Source of the DNA: an uncultured SAR86 cluster bacterium
Lineage (GTDB): Bacteria > Pseudomonadota > Gammaproteobacteria > Magnimaribacterales > AG-339-G14
Reading direction: 5' to 3'
Assembly (NCBI GenBank): GCA_902562135.1
Contig: CACESE010000004.1
Span: 1 to 64,000, forward strand
DNA: 64,000 nucleotides
The position numbers and the translations under genes were made by a program. Of this stretch, positions 21,806 to 29,675 are shown one piece after another (positions within the stretch are counted from its first letter, which is position 1; each line of letters starts with the position of its first letter). Under the pieces are notes generated by a model. It was given only the letters and a program-made list of their open reading frames with translations. It was not told the origin of the DNA and did not search any database.

Positions 21806-23015
21806 TTACTTTTCAAAAAATTCAGAATGCTTATGCATTGAGAATCTAGAGTTATCTGAAATCTGTAAAGATGTACAAACTCCTTTTTATATCTACTCGC
21901 AAGCAAGTATCGAAGCAGCTGCAAACTCTTATCTTAAAAACGCTGGTAATACAGATCTAATTTGTTACTCAGTTAAAGCCAATAGTAATATCAATTTATT
22001 AAAGATTCTCGCGCAATTGGGCATGGGTTTCGATGTGGTTTCAGTTGGTGAATTAAAAAGAGCGCTAAAAGCAGGAGCTACAGCAAACAAAATTGTATTT
22101 TCGGGTGTAGGAAAATCAGCCGCCGATTTAGCGTTTGCTGCTGAGCAAAAAATCTATTCGATCAATATCGAATCTCATCAAGAGATTGAGTTATTAAAAA
22201 ATTTACCAAACAATCCAAGAATTTCTCTCAGGATTAATCCAGACATGGCCGCAAATACCCATCCATACATTGAAACCGGAAAATCAGATTGTAAATTTGG
22301 TATCTCTGAAACAGAGGCATTGGAAATAGCGAAAACTTATTCGCCTAAAGAAATAAATCTAGTTGGCATATCGGCACATATTGGATCACAAATTACCGAT
22401 GTAAGTTTATTTCTTGAGTTAGCAGAAAAATTAAAAAACTTAGCAACGCATCTTAAAAATTTAGGTCACAAAATTGATCACTTAGACGTTGGTGGCGGCC
22501 TAGCAATAGATTATCAACTGGAGAAGCAATACGACCCTGCTCAACTAGTTAAAGATTTAAAATCTTCAATCACTGATTATGATTTGTTAATGGAACCAGG
22601 GCGTTCAATTGTCGCTCAATCCGGAGCGGTAGTGACAAGCGTTATTACTAAGAAAACAAACGGTCAAAGAGATTTTCTTGTAGTGGATGTAGGTATGAAC
22701 GACTTGATGCGACCTGCTCTTTATAATGCTAGACACGTCATTGAAGAAATTAAAAACAGTGACAATGCTTCAAAGGAATATGAGGTCGTTGGTCCCGTCT
22801 GTGAGACAGCAGACAGTTTTGGTGCGGGACATTTATTAAATGCCGACGCTGGTGATCAACTCATCATTTACTCGACTGGCGCTTATGGCTCTAGTATGGG
22901 CTCGAATTACAATTCAAGGCCTAAGCCTGCTGAAATTTTAGTATCTAAAGATAAATCCACTGTAATTAGAAAGGCGGAATCTTTTGAAGACCTTATAAAA
23001 CTTGAGGAAATTTAA
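21795..23015 (+). CDS. lysA: Diaminopimelate decarboxylase
   Basis: PLP enzyme that makes L-lysine from meso-diaminopimelate. The N-terminal barrel carries the PLP lysine in CYSVKANSN; the glycine-rich HLDVGGGLAIDY and the EPGRSIVAQSG phosphate site follow; the C-terminal sheet domain has GPVCETADSFG with the active-site cysteine. The 406-residue length is usual. It overlaps lptM by 11 bp and dapF begins at the next base after its stop, so the last two steps around diaminopimelate are coupled. Confidence 0.96.
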   Translation: MRPDYFSKNSECLCIENLELSEICKDVQTPFYIYSQASIEAAANSYLKNAGNTDLICYSVKANSNINLLKILAQLGMGFDVVSVGELKRALKAGATANKIVFSGVGKSAADLAFAAEQKIYSINIESHQEIELLKNLPNNPRISLRINPDMAANTHPYIETGKSDCKFGISETEALEIAKTYSPKEINLVGISAHIGSQITDVSLFLELAEKLKNLATHLKNLGHKIDHLDVGGGLAIDYQLEKQYDPAQLVKDLKSSITDYDLLMEPGRSIVAQSGAVVTSVITKKTNGQRDFLVVDVGMNDLMRPALYNARHVIEEIKNSDNASKEYEVVGPVCETADSFGAGHLLNADAGDQLIIYSTGAYGSSMGSNYNSRPKPAEILVSKDKSTVIRKAESFEDLIKLEEI

Positions 23016-23831
23016 GTGACTACTGTTCATTCCATGGAGGCTTTGGGAAATAAGTTCGTCTTGATAGACGCGATTTCACAAAGAGTTGATCCCAAAGAGG
23101 AATCAAAACTTGTAAAAAATTGTGCAAATAAATTTCAGTTTGATCAATTATTAATATTGGAACCCCCCACACAAAAATATGTCGACGCGAAACTGAAAAT
23201 TTATAATTTGGACGGTAGTCTGGCCGAAAACTGCGTGAATGGAATTCGCGCCACCGCCCTTTATGCTTTCGACGAAAATTTAGTGTCTGGTGAAAGCTTT
23301 ATATTACAAATTGAAAACAACGAAGCTCACATTGCTAAATTGGGAGCCGATACATTCTCTGTAAAAATGACTAGTTTTGATTTCTCAAAATCTAGTTGCG
23401 CTGTTGAAGAGAGTGAAAAATTACAATTCATTTTTGAAGGTCTTGATATTGCCTTTGAACCTGTGTCAGTTGGAAATCCACATGCTGTTATTTTTCAAAA
23501 TAATTTGCCAGATAAAATTCCTGATATGGGCGCAACTTTACAAAACAGTAATATTTTTAAAAATGGCGTAAATGTCGGATTTGTAGAAATTGTTGATCGC
23601 CAAATAATTAATTTACGTGTTGTTGAACGAGGAGTTGGGGAAACCTTGGCTTGTGGAAGTGGAGCTTGTGCCGCTGTCTTGAGTGGTGTAAAAAATAATC
23701 TTTTGAAATCTCCTGTATTAGTAAATTTTAAAAAAGGCAGCTTATCTGTTGAGGTGAATCTAGAGGAACAATGGTTTAACTTGACGGGTGAAGCTAAATT
23801 TATCGAAAAAGGCATTAAAATAAATCAATGA
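23016..23831 (+). CDS. dapF: Diaminopimelate epimerase, divergent, GTG start
   Basis: Interconverts LL- and meso-diaminopimelate for lysine and peptidoglycan. The frame opens with GTG right after the lysA stop; the first ATG (23034) would remove residues before the active-site loop, so I prefer GTG. Both catalytic cysteines are present: Cys73 in ENCVNGIRA and Cys213 in ETLACGSGACAAV, plus GNPHAV. Odd: the usual CGNG loop reads CVNG, and the N-terminal GLGNDF reads ALGNKF. The 271-residue length is normal. It overlaps the DUF484 gene by 4 bp. Neighbours leave little doubt about identity, but the loop changes deserve a check. Confidence 0.92.
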   Translation: MTTVHSMEALGNKFVLIDAISQRVDPKEESKLVKNCANKFQFDQLLILEPPTQKYVDAKLKIYNLDGSLAENCVNGIRATALYAFDENLVSGESFILQIENNEAHIAKLGADTFSVKMTSFDFSKSSCAVEESEKLQFIFEGLDIAFEPVSVGNPHAVIFQNNLPDKIPDMGATLQNSNIFKNGVNVGFVEIVDRQIINLRVVERGVGETLACGSGACAAVLSGVKNNLLKSPVLVNFKKGSLSVEVNLEEQWFNLTGEAKFIEKGIKINQ

Positions 23832-24514
23832 GCATTTTCAATAAAAAAATTTCAGAAACTGATGTCTTAAATTATTTAAAAGAAAATCCTAATTTTTTTA
23901 TAAAACATCCTGAAATCTTAGAGATTCTAGAGATTGAACATGCTTCTGGTGAAGCAACCTCTTTAATAGAGAAGCAAGTTGAAATCATTAAGAAAAAGAA
24001 CCTTGATGTAACAAACAAATTGAGTGAATTTTTAGAAAATGCTGAACACAATCAAAACTTATTCTTAAAAATCCAAAATTTGATCTTAAAAATTCTTTCA
24101 CAAACTAATCTCAACGACTTAGCTTATTTTGTAGAATCTTTTTTTCAGGAAGAATTAAAAACTGAAATTTGTAAAATTTATTTCTTTACTCCTGAAAATT
24201 CATTCAATTTAGAAACAAAAAGAGTTATCACTCCAGAAATAGCTACCTCAATCTTCTCAGATCTTTTTAAAACGGCCGAAATTTCTTTAGGCGGTTTAAA
24301 CGACGAAACTTCTTCGTTGGTTTTTGGAGCGCAGGCCAATATAGTTGAAGGCGCCATTGGAAAATTGAAATCAAGCAAAATTGCTGGAACTCTGGCCTTA
24401 GGTAGCAGTGAAATAGGAAAATTCCCAAAAGATAGCGAAACACTTTTTTTAGAATTTGTTATAGCTGTTTTTAGTAATCAAATAGATAAGATTTTGCCAT
24501 CAACCAATGAATAA
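23828..24514 (+). CDS. DUF484 family protein (YigA-like)
   Basis: A 228-residue cytoplasmic protein with the DUF484 layout: N-terminal helical segment with VLNYLKENPNFFIKHPEIL, a coiled-coil-like stretch at about residues 45-75 (EKQVEIIKKKNLDVTNKL), then a GAF-like domain. The function is unknown. The position between dapF and xerC is conserved across gammaproteobacteria (E. coli yigA), which anchors the assignment. It overlaps dapF by 4 bp and xerC by 8 bp. Confidence 0.88.
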   Translation: MSIFNKKISETDVLNYLKENPNFFIKHPEILEILEIEHASGEATSLIEKQVEIIKKKNLDVTNKLSEFLENAEHNQNLFLKIQNLILKILSQTNLNDLAYFVESFFQEELKTEICKIYFFTPENSFNLETKRVITPEIATSIFSDLFKTAEISLGGLNDETSSLVFGAQANIVEGAIGKLKSSKIAGTLALGSSEIGKFPKDSETLFLEFVIAVFSNQIDKILPSTNE

Positions 24515-25391
24515 CGAAATTGGACTCTTTTTAGATTACCTAGGAAATGTTAGAAACTATTCCGAGCATACTTTAAAAAATTATTCTGCTGACTTAAAAA
24601 AGTTTGAAATTTTTAGAAGTCAAAAGGGCTTCAAAAGTTGGTCTGACTTAACACAACATGACGTTCGTGACTTTATTAGTAGGATCAGAAGAAATGGCGC
24701 TAGTCCGAGAAGCCTCGCAAGATTACTCTCATCGTTAAGGAGTTTTTATAAATTTTTAAACAATGAAAGTCTTGTTTTAAATAATCCCACGTCAGGAATA
24801 AATGCGCCAAAACTGAATTCCTTGCTTCCGAAAGCTATGGACACAGATATGGTCAATAGATTGTTAGATTTCCAACCGACGACTTGGGGAGATTTCAGGG
24901 ATAAAGCAATTGCTGAACTATTATATTCTTCAGGGTTGAGACTTTCTGAGTTGTGCCAATTGAATACTTCTGATATTTCTTTAGAGAGTAGAATTTGCAG
25001 AGTATTAGGAAAAGGGAAAAAAGAAAGAGAAGTCCCAATCGGGAATCTCGCTATTAAAGCTCTTCACGCTTGGTATGATCACAGAGAGTTAAAATTAGAA
25101 AAAAATGAGCGAGCAGTTTTCATCAACAAAAATGGTAAGCGAATTAGCTCTAGGTCTGTTCAAAATATTTTAAAAAAAATGAGTATGAAAATGGGTTTGC
25201 CCTATGTAAATCCACACATGTTAAGACATTCCTTTGCGTCACATATTTTAGAATCGAGCGGAGATTTAAGAGCAGTACAAGAGTTGCTAGGGCATGCTAA
25301 CTTATCGACTACCCAAATCTATACTAAGTTAGATTTTCAACATTTGGCAAAAGTTTATGACAAGAGTCATCCACATGCTAAGGGAGATTAA
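24507..25391 (+). CDS. xerC: Site-specific tyrosine recombinase XerC
   Basis: Resolves chromosome dimers at dif with XerD. It has an N-terminal core-binding SAM-like domain (residues about 1-85) and a catalytic domain with the full residue set: Arg in SSGLRLSEL, Lys in GKGKKEREVP, HxxR in HMLRHSFASHIL, and His/Tyr in LLGHANLSTTQIYTKLDF. At 294 residues it is typical. The dapF-DUF484-xerC-HAD order identifies it as housekeeping XerC rather than a phage or island integrase. No dif site was found in this window. Confidence 0.95.
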   Translation: MNNEIGLFLDYLGNVRNYSEHTLKNYSADLKKFEIFRSQKGFKSWSDLTQHDVRDFISRIRRNGASPRSLARLLSSLRSFYKFLNNESLVLNNPTSGINAPKLNSLLPKAMDTDMVNRLLDFQPTTWGDFRDKAIAELLYSSGLRLSELCQLNTSDISLESRICRVLGKGKKEREVPIGNLAIKALHAWYDHRELKLEKNERAVFINKNGKRISSRSVQNILKKMSMKMGLPYVNPHMLRHSFASHILESSGDLRAVQELLGHANLSTTQIYTKLDFQHLAKVYDKSHPHAKGD

Positions 25392-25394
25392 AGC

Positions 25395-26084
25395 ATGAAT
25401 ATAAAAGCCATTACTTTTGATTTAGACGATACTCTTTGGCCTCTCTTTGATGTCATCATGCATGCACATAAAACTGCTAATGACTTCTTAATAAAAAAAC
25501 ATCCGCAAATGCAGGGAATTTTATTTTCCGCTGAGGAAAGAAAAAAATGGAAAGAACTCGTGAGTCAAGAACCTAATCTTGCAAATCGTCTTTCAGAACT
25601 TAGGCAAAAAGTTATTTATGAATTGTTGATAGAAAATAACGTGCCCTCAGAAGAAGCAAATTTATTATCCAAAGAATCATTCAAAATTTTTATAGAGGAG
25701 AGGCATAAAGTTGTCTATTTCGATGACGTACTTGAAACTTTGAAGTCACTAAAAGAAAAATATATTTTAGGAGTCATAACTAATGGAAATGCCGACATAA
25801 AAACATTGAAAATAGACCACCTCTTTGATTTCTACTTGAATGCTGAAATGGTAAACGAAAGTAAACCTGATAAAAAAATCTTTGACGAAGCTGCTAAATT
25901 AGCAGGTGTGTTACCTGAAGAAATTTGTCACATTGGAGATCACCCAGTCAATGATGTCGAAGGTGCATTGCAAGCTGGGTTTCAAGCGATGTGGATGAAC
26001 GCGCTGAATAAAAATTGGGAGCACCCCACAGCACTGGCAGTGCCAGAAATTAAAAACTGGAAAGAATTGGAATCTAAATTTTAA
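25395..26084 (+). CDS. yigB: HAD-family phosphatase (YigB-like)
   Basis: Haloacid dehalogenase superfamily hydrolase with the nucleophile motif FDLDDTLWP at residues 7-15, motif II TNGNAD, and motif III with KPDKK followed by HIGDHPVNDVEGA. E. coli YigB dephosphorylates FMN and other small phosphates; the substrate here is inferred. The 229-residue length and its position immediately after xerC (3 bp gap) match YigB. It ends 3 bp before the convergent cupredoxin gene. Confidence 0.88.
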   Translation: MNIKAITFDLDDTLWPLFDVIMHAHKTANDFLIKKHPQMQGILFSAEERKKWKELVSQEPNLANRLSELRQKVIYELLIENNVPSEEANLLSKESFKIFIEERHKVVYFDDVLETLKSLKEKYILGVITNGNADIKTLKIDHLFDFYLNAEMVNESKPDKKIFDEAAKLAGVLPEEICHIGDHPVNDVEGALQAGFQAMWMNALNKNWEHPTALAVPEIKNWKELESKF

Positions 26085-26087
26085 GAA

Positions 26088-26696
26088 TTACAGACTTTCT
26101 AATTGAGAGAAGTACTTGTCTAGCCTGTCTTGATTCAAAGCAATCAAAGATTGAAAAGGTCCTAAATTAGATTTTATATCGGCAAGGTTGGTTGCCTCGC
26201 CTACTTGTATAAGTCCGATCATTGCCATGACCAAATGCGGAGTGCATTGGTAAACGTAAACTCCTTCCGTATCAAAAGTGACAGAAAAATCTTGACCTTG
26301 AATACTCTCCCAAGGAGTGGCCCCACTTGGAATTAAATTCGGCGCCGAGACACTGTTGTGACCGGGATCTACAGATTTGAAAATTACTGTGTCACCCTTT
26401 TTAATTTTTAAAGCCGCTGGTTCAAAAACCATCACTCCATCAGCTCCAGCATTTAACATTTTTACAATGTGCTCGTTTTCTGATCCGCTAGCAGCGGGTT
26501 CCGATGCAGAAGCTGTTTTAACTAAGGAAACCTTATAGCCTGGACCAGAAGTTGAAATACCACAGTCTTCGCCCTGCATGCATGCATTTCCTAAAGGCAT
26601 GATTCTTGCCTCAATGGCTTCGTCGCGCATGTCTATGTTATTGGAAAAAATTACCATGCTAAAAAATAAAAATGGTAAGAGTTTTAAATATTTCAT
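26088..26696 (-). CDS. Periplasmic pseudoazurin-type cupredoxin with an extra N-terminal Cys-pair segment
   Basis: Blue copper electron carrier. After a Sec-type signal peptide (about residues 1-18) comes a 50-residue segment with RIMPLGNACMQGEDCG (Cys39, Cys45), then a pseudoazurin domain with the type-1 copper ligands His113, Cys151, His154 and Met159 (GHNSV and YQCTPHLVMAMIG), then a C-terminal helical tail. Plain pseudoazurins are about 145 residues, so at 202 this is enlarged. The N-terminal segment resembles the one preceding the haem domain in gammaproteobacterial cytochrome c5 proteins, as I recall them, suggesting a swapped electron-carrier domain. Probable partners: cytochrome c4 and the caa3-type oxidase in this window. 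Confidence 0.85.
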   Translation of the reverse strand: MKYLKLLPFLFFSMVIFSNNIDMRDEAIEARIMPLGNACMQGEDCGISTSGPGYKVSLVKTASASEPAASGSENEHIVKMLNAGADGVMVFEPAALKIKKGDTVIFKSVDPGHNSVSAPNLIPSGATPWESIQGQDFSVTFDTEGVYVYQCTPHLVMAMIGLIQVGEATNLADIKSNLGPFQSLIALNQDRLDKYFSQLESL

Positions 26697-26713
26697 AAAT
26701 TTGTGAAATGAGT

Positions 26714-26760
26714 ATATCTAAAACCATTTGAAATAAAAACTTTTCAAATGGCTTAGATAT
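26714..26760 (-). promoter_or_regulatory. Long hairpin in the leader of the cupredoxin gene
   Basis: Outer arms ATATCTAA / TTAGATAT and inner arms CCATTTGAAA / TTTCAAATGG are perfectly complementary, separated by a 2:1 internal bulge, with an 8-base loop: 18 paired positions in 47 bases. It ends 17 bases before the cupredoxin ATG, where no Shine-Dalgarno sequence is visible. A further copy of TTAGATAT lies at 26770-26777, and a small hairpin (GCAAAA/TTTTGC, 26778-26793) follows the upstream methyltransferase stop. It may terminate the upstream gene or regulate the cupredoxin message; there is no clear U-tract after it. Confidence 0.55.
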
Positions 26761-26795
26761 AAAGGATATTTAGATATGCAAAAGCTTTTTTGCTT

Positions 26796-27869
26796 TTAAC
26801 CTCTGGCTTGAAGAACTAAGTTATTTGTTGTTTCTGCAGCCAAATTTACATTGCCGAAACCCGCTTCACTGAGGAGTTCCATCAGCTTACTTGGTCCCGC
26901 TTGTGGTCCTAATCCCAATCCAACCGATTGAGCTTTAGAAGCTGGCACACATACCAAAGTTCCAAAGCCATACATCATTGCTGACGCGGGATTGTTTGCT
27001 ATGTTGTTTGCATAACCGTCTAATGCCATTGGCTCAACCACCATAAAAGTACCGTCTTTTGAAAGAGTCTCTTTTATACTTGCTGCGATACCCACTGGAT
27101 CTCCCATGTCATGCCATGCATCAAATATACAAGCTAAATCATAATCGTTTTTTGGAATTTCACCTGCATCAGACACGAAAAATTCTAAATTGGTTAATCC
27201 TTTTTCATTTGCTCTTTTTTTAGCTTCTTCAATTGAAGGACCGTGAAAATCAAAGGCGTGTATTGTTGAATTAGGAAATTGCTCAGCCATTAAAATCGAA
27301 GACGTTCCCAAACCACATCCGATGTCAGCAACTTTAGCTCCAAGTTTTAGTTTATCTTCAACTCCATCAAGCGCAGGAATCCATTCGTCAAGCAAATGTC
27401 CAGCATACGCAGGTCTAAAAAATCTCTCAGTTCCACAAAAACAGCATTCATGATGTTCTCCCCAAGGACGTCCACGTCCCGTCTTGAATACATCAATTGC
27501 TACATCTTCTTTGACAAATTGACCCACAACTCCTTGAATTAAACCCTGAATACAAGTTGGTTCACTTTCTCTAGCAAAAACAGAAGCTTGCTCAGGAGTT
27601 AAGCTAAATTTGTCTGCTTCGGCATCATAACTGACATAACCCCTTGCCGCATTTGAAGCCAACCATTCTTTTAAATAACGTTCATCAACTTTAGCTTCCG
27701 CTGCTATAGCAGATACCCCAGCCGAACCGAGTTTATCCATTGCTCTATAAACTCCCGTTTGATCTCCTAAATAAGACATCATAATTGCAACTGATCCGGC
27801 TACGTCGTTGAAAACGCTTCCAAAAAGTTGCATAACTTTTTCGTGATTTACACTAGTTTGTTCACTCAT
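26796..27869 (-). CDS. SAM-dependent methyltransferase with N-terminal winged helix
   Basis: A 357-residue protein. Residues about 10-100 form a winged-helix-like dimerisation region (AIAAEAKVDERYLKEWLASN); the methyltransferase domain starts at about 165 with ADIGCGLGTSSILMAEQF (SAM site) and HAFDFHGPSIEEAKKRA. This layout matches the Rv2258c-type methyltransferases; the substrate is unknown. A Cys-rich patch HECCFCGTE lies between the two domains. A strong AAGGAGAG ribosome site precedes the ATG. It is separated by about 95 bp from the CoA-transferase gene upstream and so may be its own unit or a readthrough gene of that operon. Confidence 0.82.
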   Translation of the reverse strand: MSEQTSVNHEKVMQLFGSVFNDVAGSVAIMMSYLGDQTGVYRAMDKLGSAGVSAIAAEAKVDERYLKEWLASNAARGYVSYDAEADKFSLTPEQASVFARESEPTCIQGLIQGVVGQFVKEDVAIDVFKTGRGRPWGEHHECCFCGTERFFRPAYAGHLLDEWIPALDGVEDKLKLGAKVADIGCGLGTSSILMAEQFPNSTIHAFDFHGPSIEEAKKRANEKGLTNLEFFVSDAGEIPKNDYDLACIFDAWHDMGDPVGIAASIKETLSKDGTFMVVEPMALDGYANNIANNPASAMMYGFGTLVCVPASKAQSVGLGLGPQAGPSKLMELLSEAGFGNVNLAAETTNNLVLQARG

Positions 27870-27964
27870 AAGACTCTCCTTAGTTTTTATTAATATTTAA
27901 AAATACAGTAAAACAAATTAAACGAAATTTAAAGAAGCAAATAAGAAATTTTTTTAAGAATAAA

Positions 27965-29155
27965 TTAAATAATTTTTTCTTCCTTAAGAGTTTGAAGCTC
28001 GCTAGAGTCTAGACCTAGATATTCTTGTAAAATTTCTTCCGTGTGTTGTCCTAACTCCGGCGCCGGAGAATAACTTTCTTCAAAATTATCAAATTTTATT
28101 GGATTGCCAGGCATCTCTGCAGTTGAACCAGAAGGTTGTTCTAACTCCACGACCATATTTCTTTTTTTGACTAACGGATCTTCAAGGGCGTCGCGAACTG
28201 AATTGATAGGACCGGAAGGAACTCTGTGCTTAGCTAGCAAATCTAACCAATAAGCACTTGGCTTATCTTTTAATTTTTCAGAAATGACTTGATCAATACT
28301 ATCCCTTTCGGCAAGACGACCCTGAACAGTTTTGTATTTATCATCTTTAAATTCGATTAGATCTAAAGCATTGATTAAGTTTGGCCAAAAATCTTCATGA
28401 ACTACGGCAATAATTATAAAACCATCAGAAGTTTTATATGAATTGTATGGGACGTGAAGGAAATGTTGATTGCCAATAGGCTTAGGATCTATACCAGAAA
28501 TTTTATTCATAGTTGCCATGTAAGTTAAAAGGCTAACTTGGCAATCTAACATTGAAATATCAACGTGATCACCTACCCCGTCTCGATCTCTTTTTTGCAA
28601 AGCACTTAAAATTCCAATGATACTAAACATGCCAGAAGATAAATCTGCGATTGGAATGCCGGCACGTACCGGATGATTTTCATCTTCGCCTGTAATAGAC
28701 ATGCCGCCTCCGTAGGCTTGAAGAATCTGATCGTAAGCCGGTCTATCAGCCTCGCCTTTTCCGAATCCACTTATCGAGCATGTGATAATCTTCGAGTTGT
28801 GCTTTTTTAAGGTATCAAAATCTATTCCTAATCTTTCAGTTACTCCCGAACTGAAATTATCTAATACAACATCAAATTTTTTCACCAGCTCGTAAAAAAT
28901 CTGCTTACCTTTCTCTTGCTTCAAATCTAAAGCTAAGCTTTTTTTATTTCTTGCCAAAGTGATGTGATAAGGGCTCACACCATCTAAAGAGTAGTCTGGA
29001 TGATCTTTGTAAAGCCCTCTAGTAATTTCTCCTTTGCCGGGTGGTTCTACTTTTACAACTTCCGCACCCAAGTCTGCAATCAACATGCTGGCATAAGGTC
29101 CAGCCAACATATGGGTTAAATCCAAAACCCTAATATTTTTTAATGGCGCTGACAT
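27965..29155 (-). CDS. Class III (CaiB/BaiF) CoA-transferase
   Basis: Moves CoA between carboxylic acids. The 396-residue length and the N-terminal VLDLTHMLAGPYASMLIADLGAEVVKVEPPG are diagnostic of family III, with the probable catalytic Asp in GIPIADLSSGMFSI. It lies 3 bp downstream of a MaoC hydratase and is the last gene of a lyase-hydratase-transferase trio. In Pseudomonas aeruginosa a class III transferase, a MaoC hydratase and a CitE-type lyase degrade itaconate (Ict, Ich, Ccl), so this may activate itaconate or mesaconate with succinyl-CoA. Substrate is inferred; formyl-, glutaryl- and carnitine-specific members look similar. Confidence 0.88.
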   Translation of the reverse strand: MSAPLKNIRVLDLTHMLAGPYASMLIADLGAEVVKVEPPGKGEITRGLYKDHPDYSLDGVSPYHITLARNKKSLALDLKQEKGKQIFYELVKKFDVVLDNFSSGVTERLGIDFDTLKKHNSKIITCSISGFGKGEADRPAYDQILQAYGGGMSITGEDENHPVRAGIPIADLSSGMFSIIGILSALQKRDRDGVGDHVDISMLDCQVSLLTYMATMNKISGIDPKPIGNQHFLHVPYNSYKTSDGFIIIAVVHEDFWPNLINALDLIEFKDDKYKTVQGRLAERDSIDQVISEKLKDKPSAYWLDLLAKHRVPSGPINSVRDALEDPLVKKRNMVVELEQPSGSTAEMPGNPIKFDNFEESYSPAPELGQHTEEILQEYLGLDSSELQTLKEEKII

Positions 29156-29158
29156 AAA

Positions 29159-29674
29159 TTAATAGTTAATTTTGTCGTCTACTGCATGTCCTCGGGTTGG
29201 AATTAAAGCAGACCTTAGATAGGAAGCCACAATTTCACCTTTTTGGTTTTTACCAATAGTTTTCACTGTAACAATTCCACAATTATCTCGAGATTTAGAT
29301 AATCTTTTTTCAATAACTTCTGATTCAGCGTAAAGGGTGTCGCCAACGAATAGAGGTTTTGGCAAAACAATATCTGTCCATCCTAAGTTTGCGATGGCTT
29401 TTTGACTGACATCACTCACGCTCATGCCAACCATTGTTGCAACGGTGAAAGTACTGTTGACTAAGGTTTTGCCAAATTCTGTTGCTTTCCCATACTCTTC
29501 ATCAAAATGAAGTGGATGCGTATTCATGGTTAATAAAGTAAACCATGTATTGTCGGCTTCATTAATGGTTCGTCCTGGTCTGTGCTCGTAGATGTGACCA
29601 ACTTCAAAATCTTCATAATAACGACCATGGGATTCTCTAAACCTTCCATCGCCTAAATCTTTTATTCCAGCCAT
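29159..29674 (-). CDS. MaoC-family (hot-dog) enoyl-CoA hydratase
   Basis: A 171-residue single hot-dog domain. The hydratase Asp-His pair is in the stretch INEADNTWFTLLTMNTHPLHFD, followed by FGKTLVNSTFTVATMVGMSV. The extended form with GRYYEDFEVGHIYEHRPGRT near the N-terminus resembles mesaconyl-CoA/itaconyl-CoA type hydratases rather than PHA-type PhaJ. It sits 1 bp after the CitE-like lyase and 3 bp before the CoA-transferase. In that context it probably hydrates a C5 enoyl-CoA (itaconyl- or mesaconyl-CoA) to citramalyl- or methylmalyl-CoA; this is inference. Confidence 0.85.
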   Translation of the reverse strand: MAGIKDLGDGRFRESHGRYYEDFEVGHIYEHRPGRTINEADNTWFTLLTMNTHPLHFDEEYGKATEFGKTLVNSTFTVATMVGMSVSDVSQKAIANLGWTDIVLPKPLFVGDTLYAESEVIEKRLSKSRDNCGIVTVKTIGKNQKGEIVASYLRSALIPTRGHAVDDKINY

Positions 29675-29675
29675 A

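Noticed and set aside
24507-25391. Tyrosine recombinase as a sign of a mobile element
   Set aside because: The dapF-DUF484-xerC-HAD order is the chromosomal XerC context, and no attachment repeats, tRNA gene or phage genes are nearby.
26778-26793. Small hairpin GCAAAA/TTTTGC as a terminator of the methyltransferase gene
   Set aside because: The stem is AT-rich and no U-tract follows on the minus strand; it is noted only as part of the repeat cluster before the cupredoxin gene.
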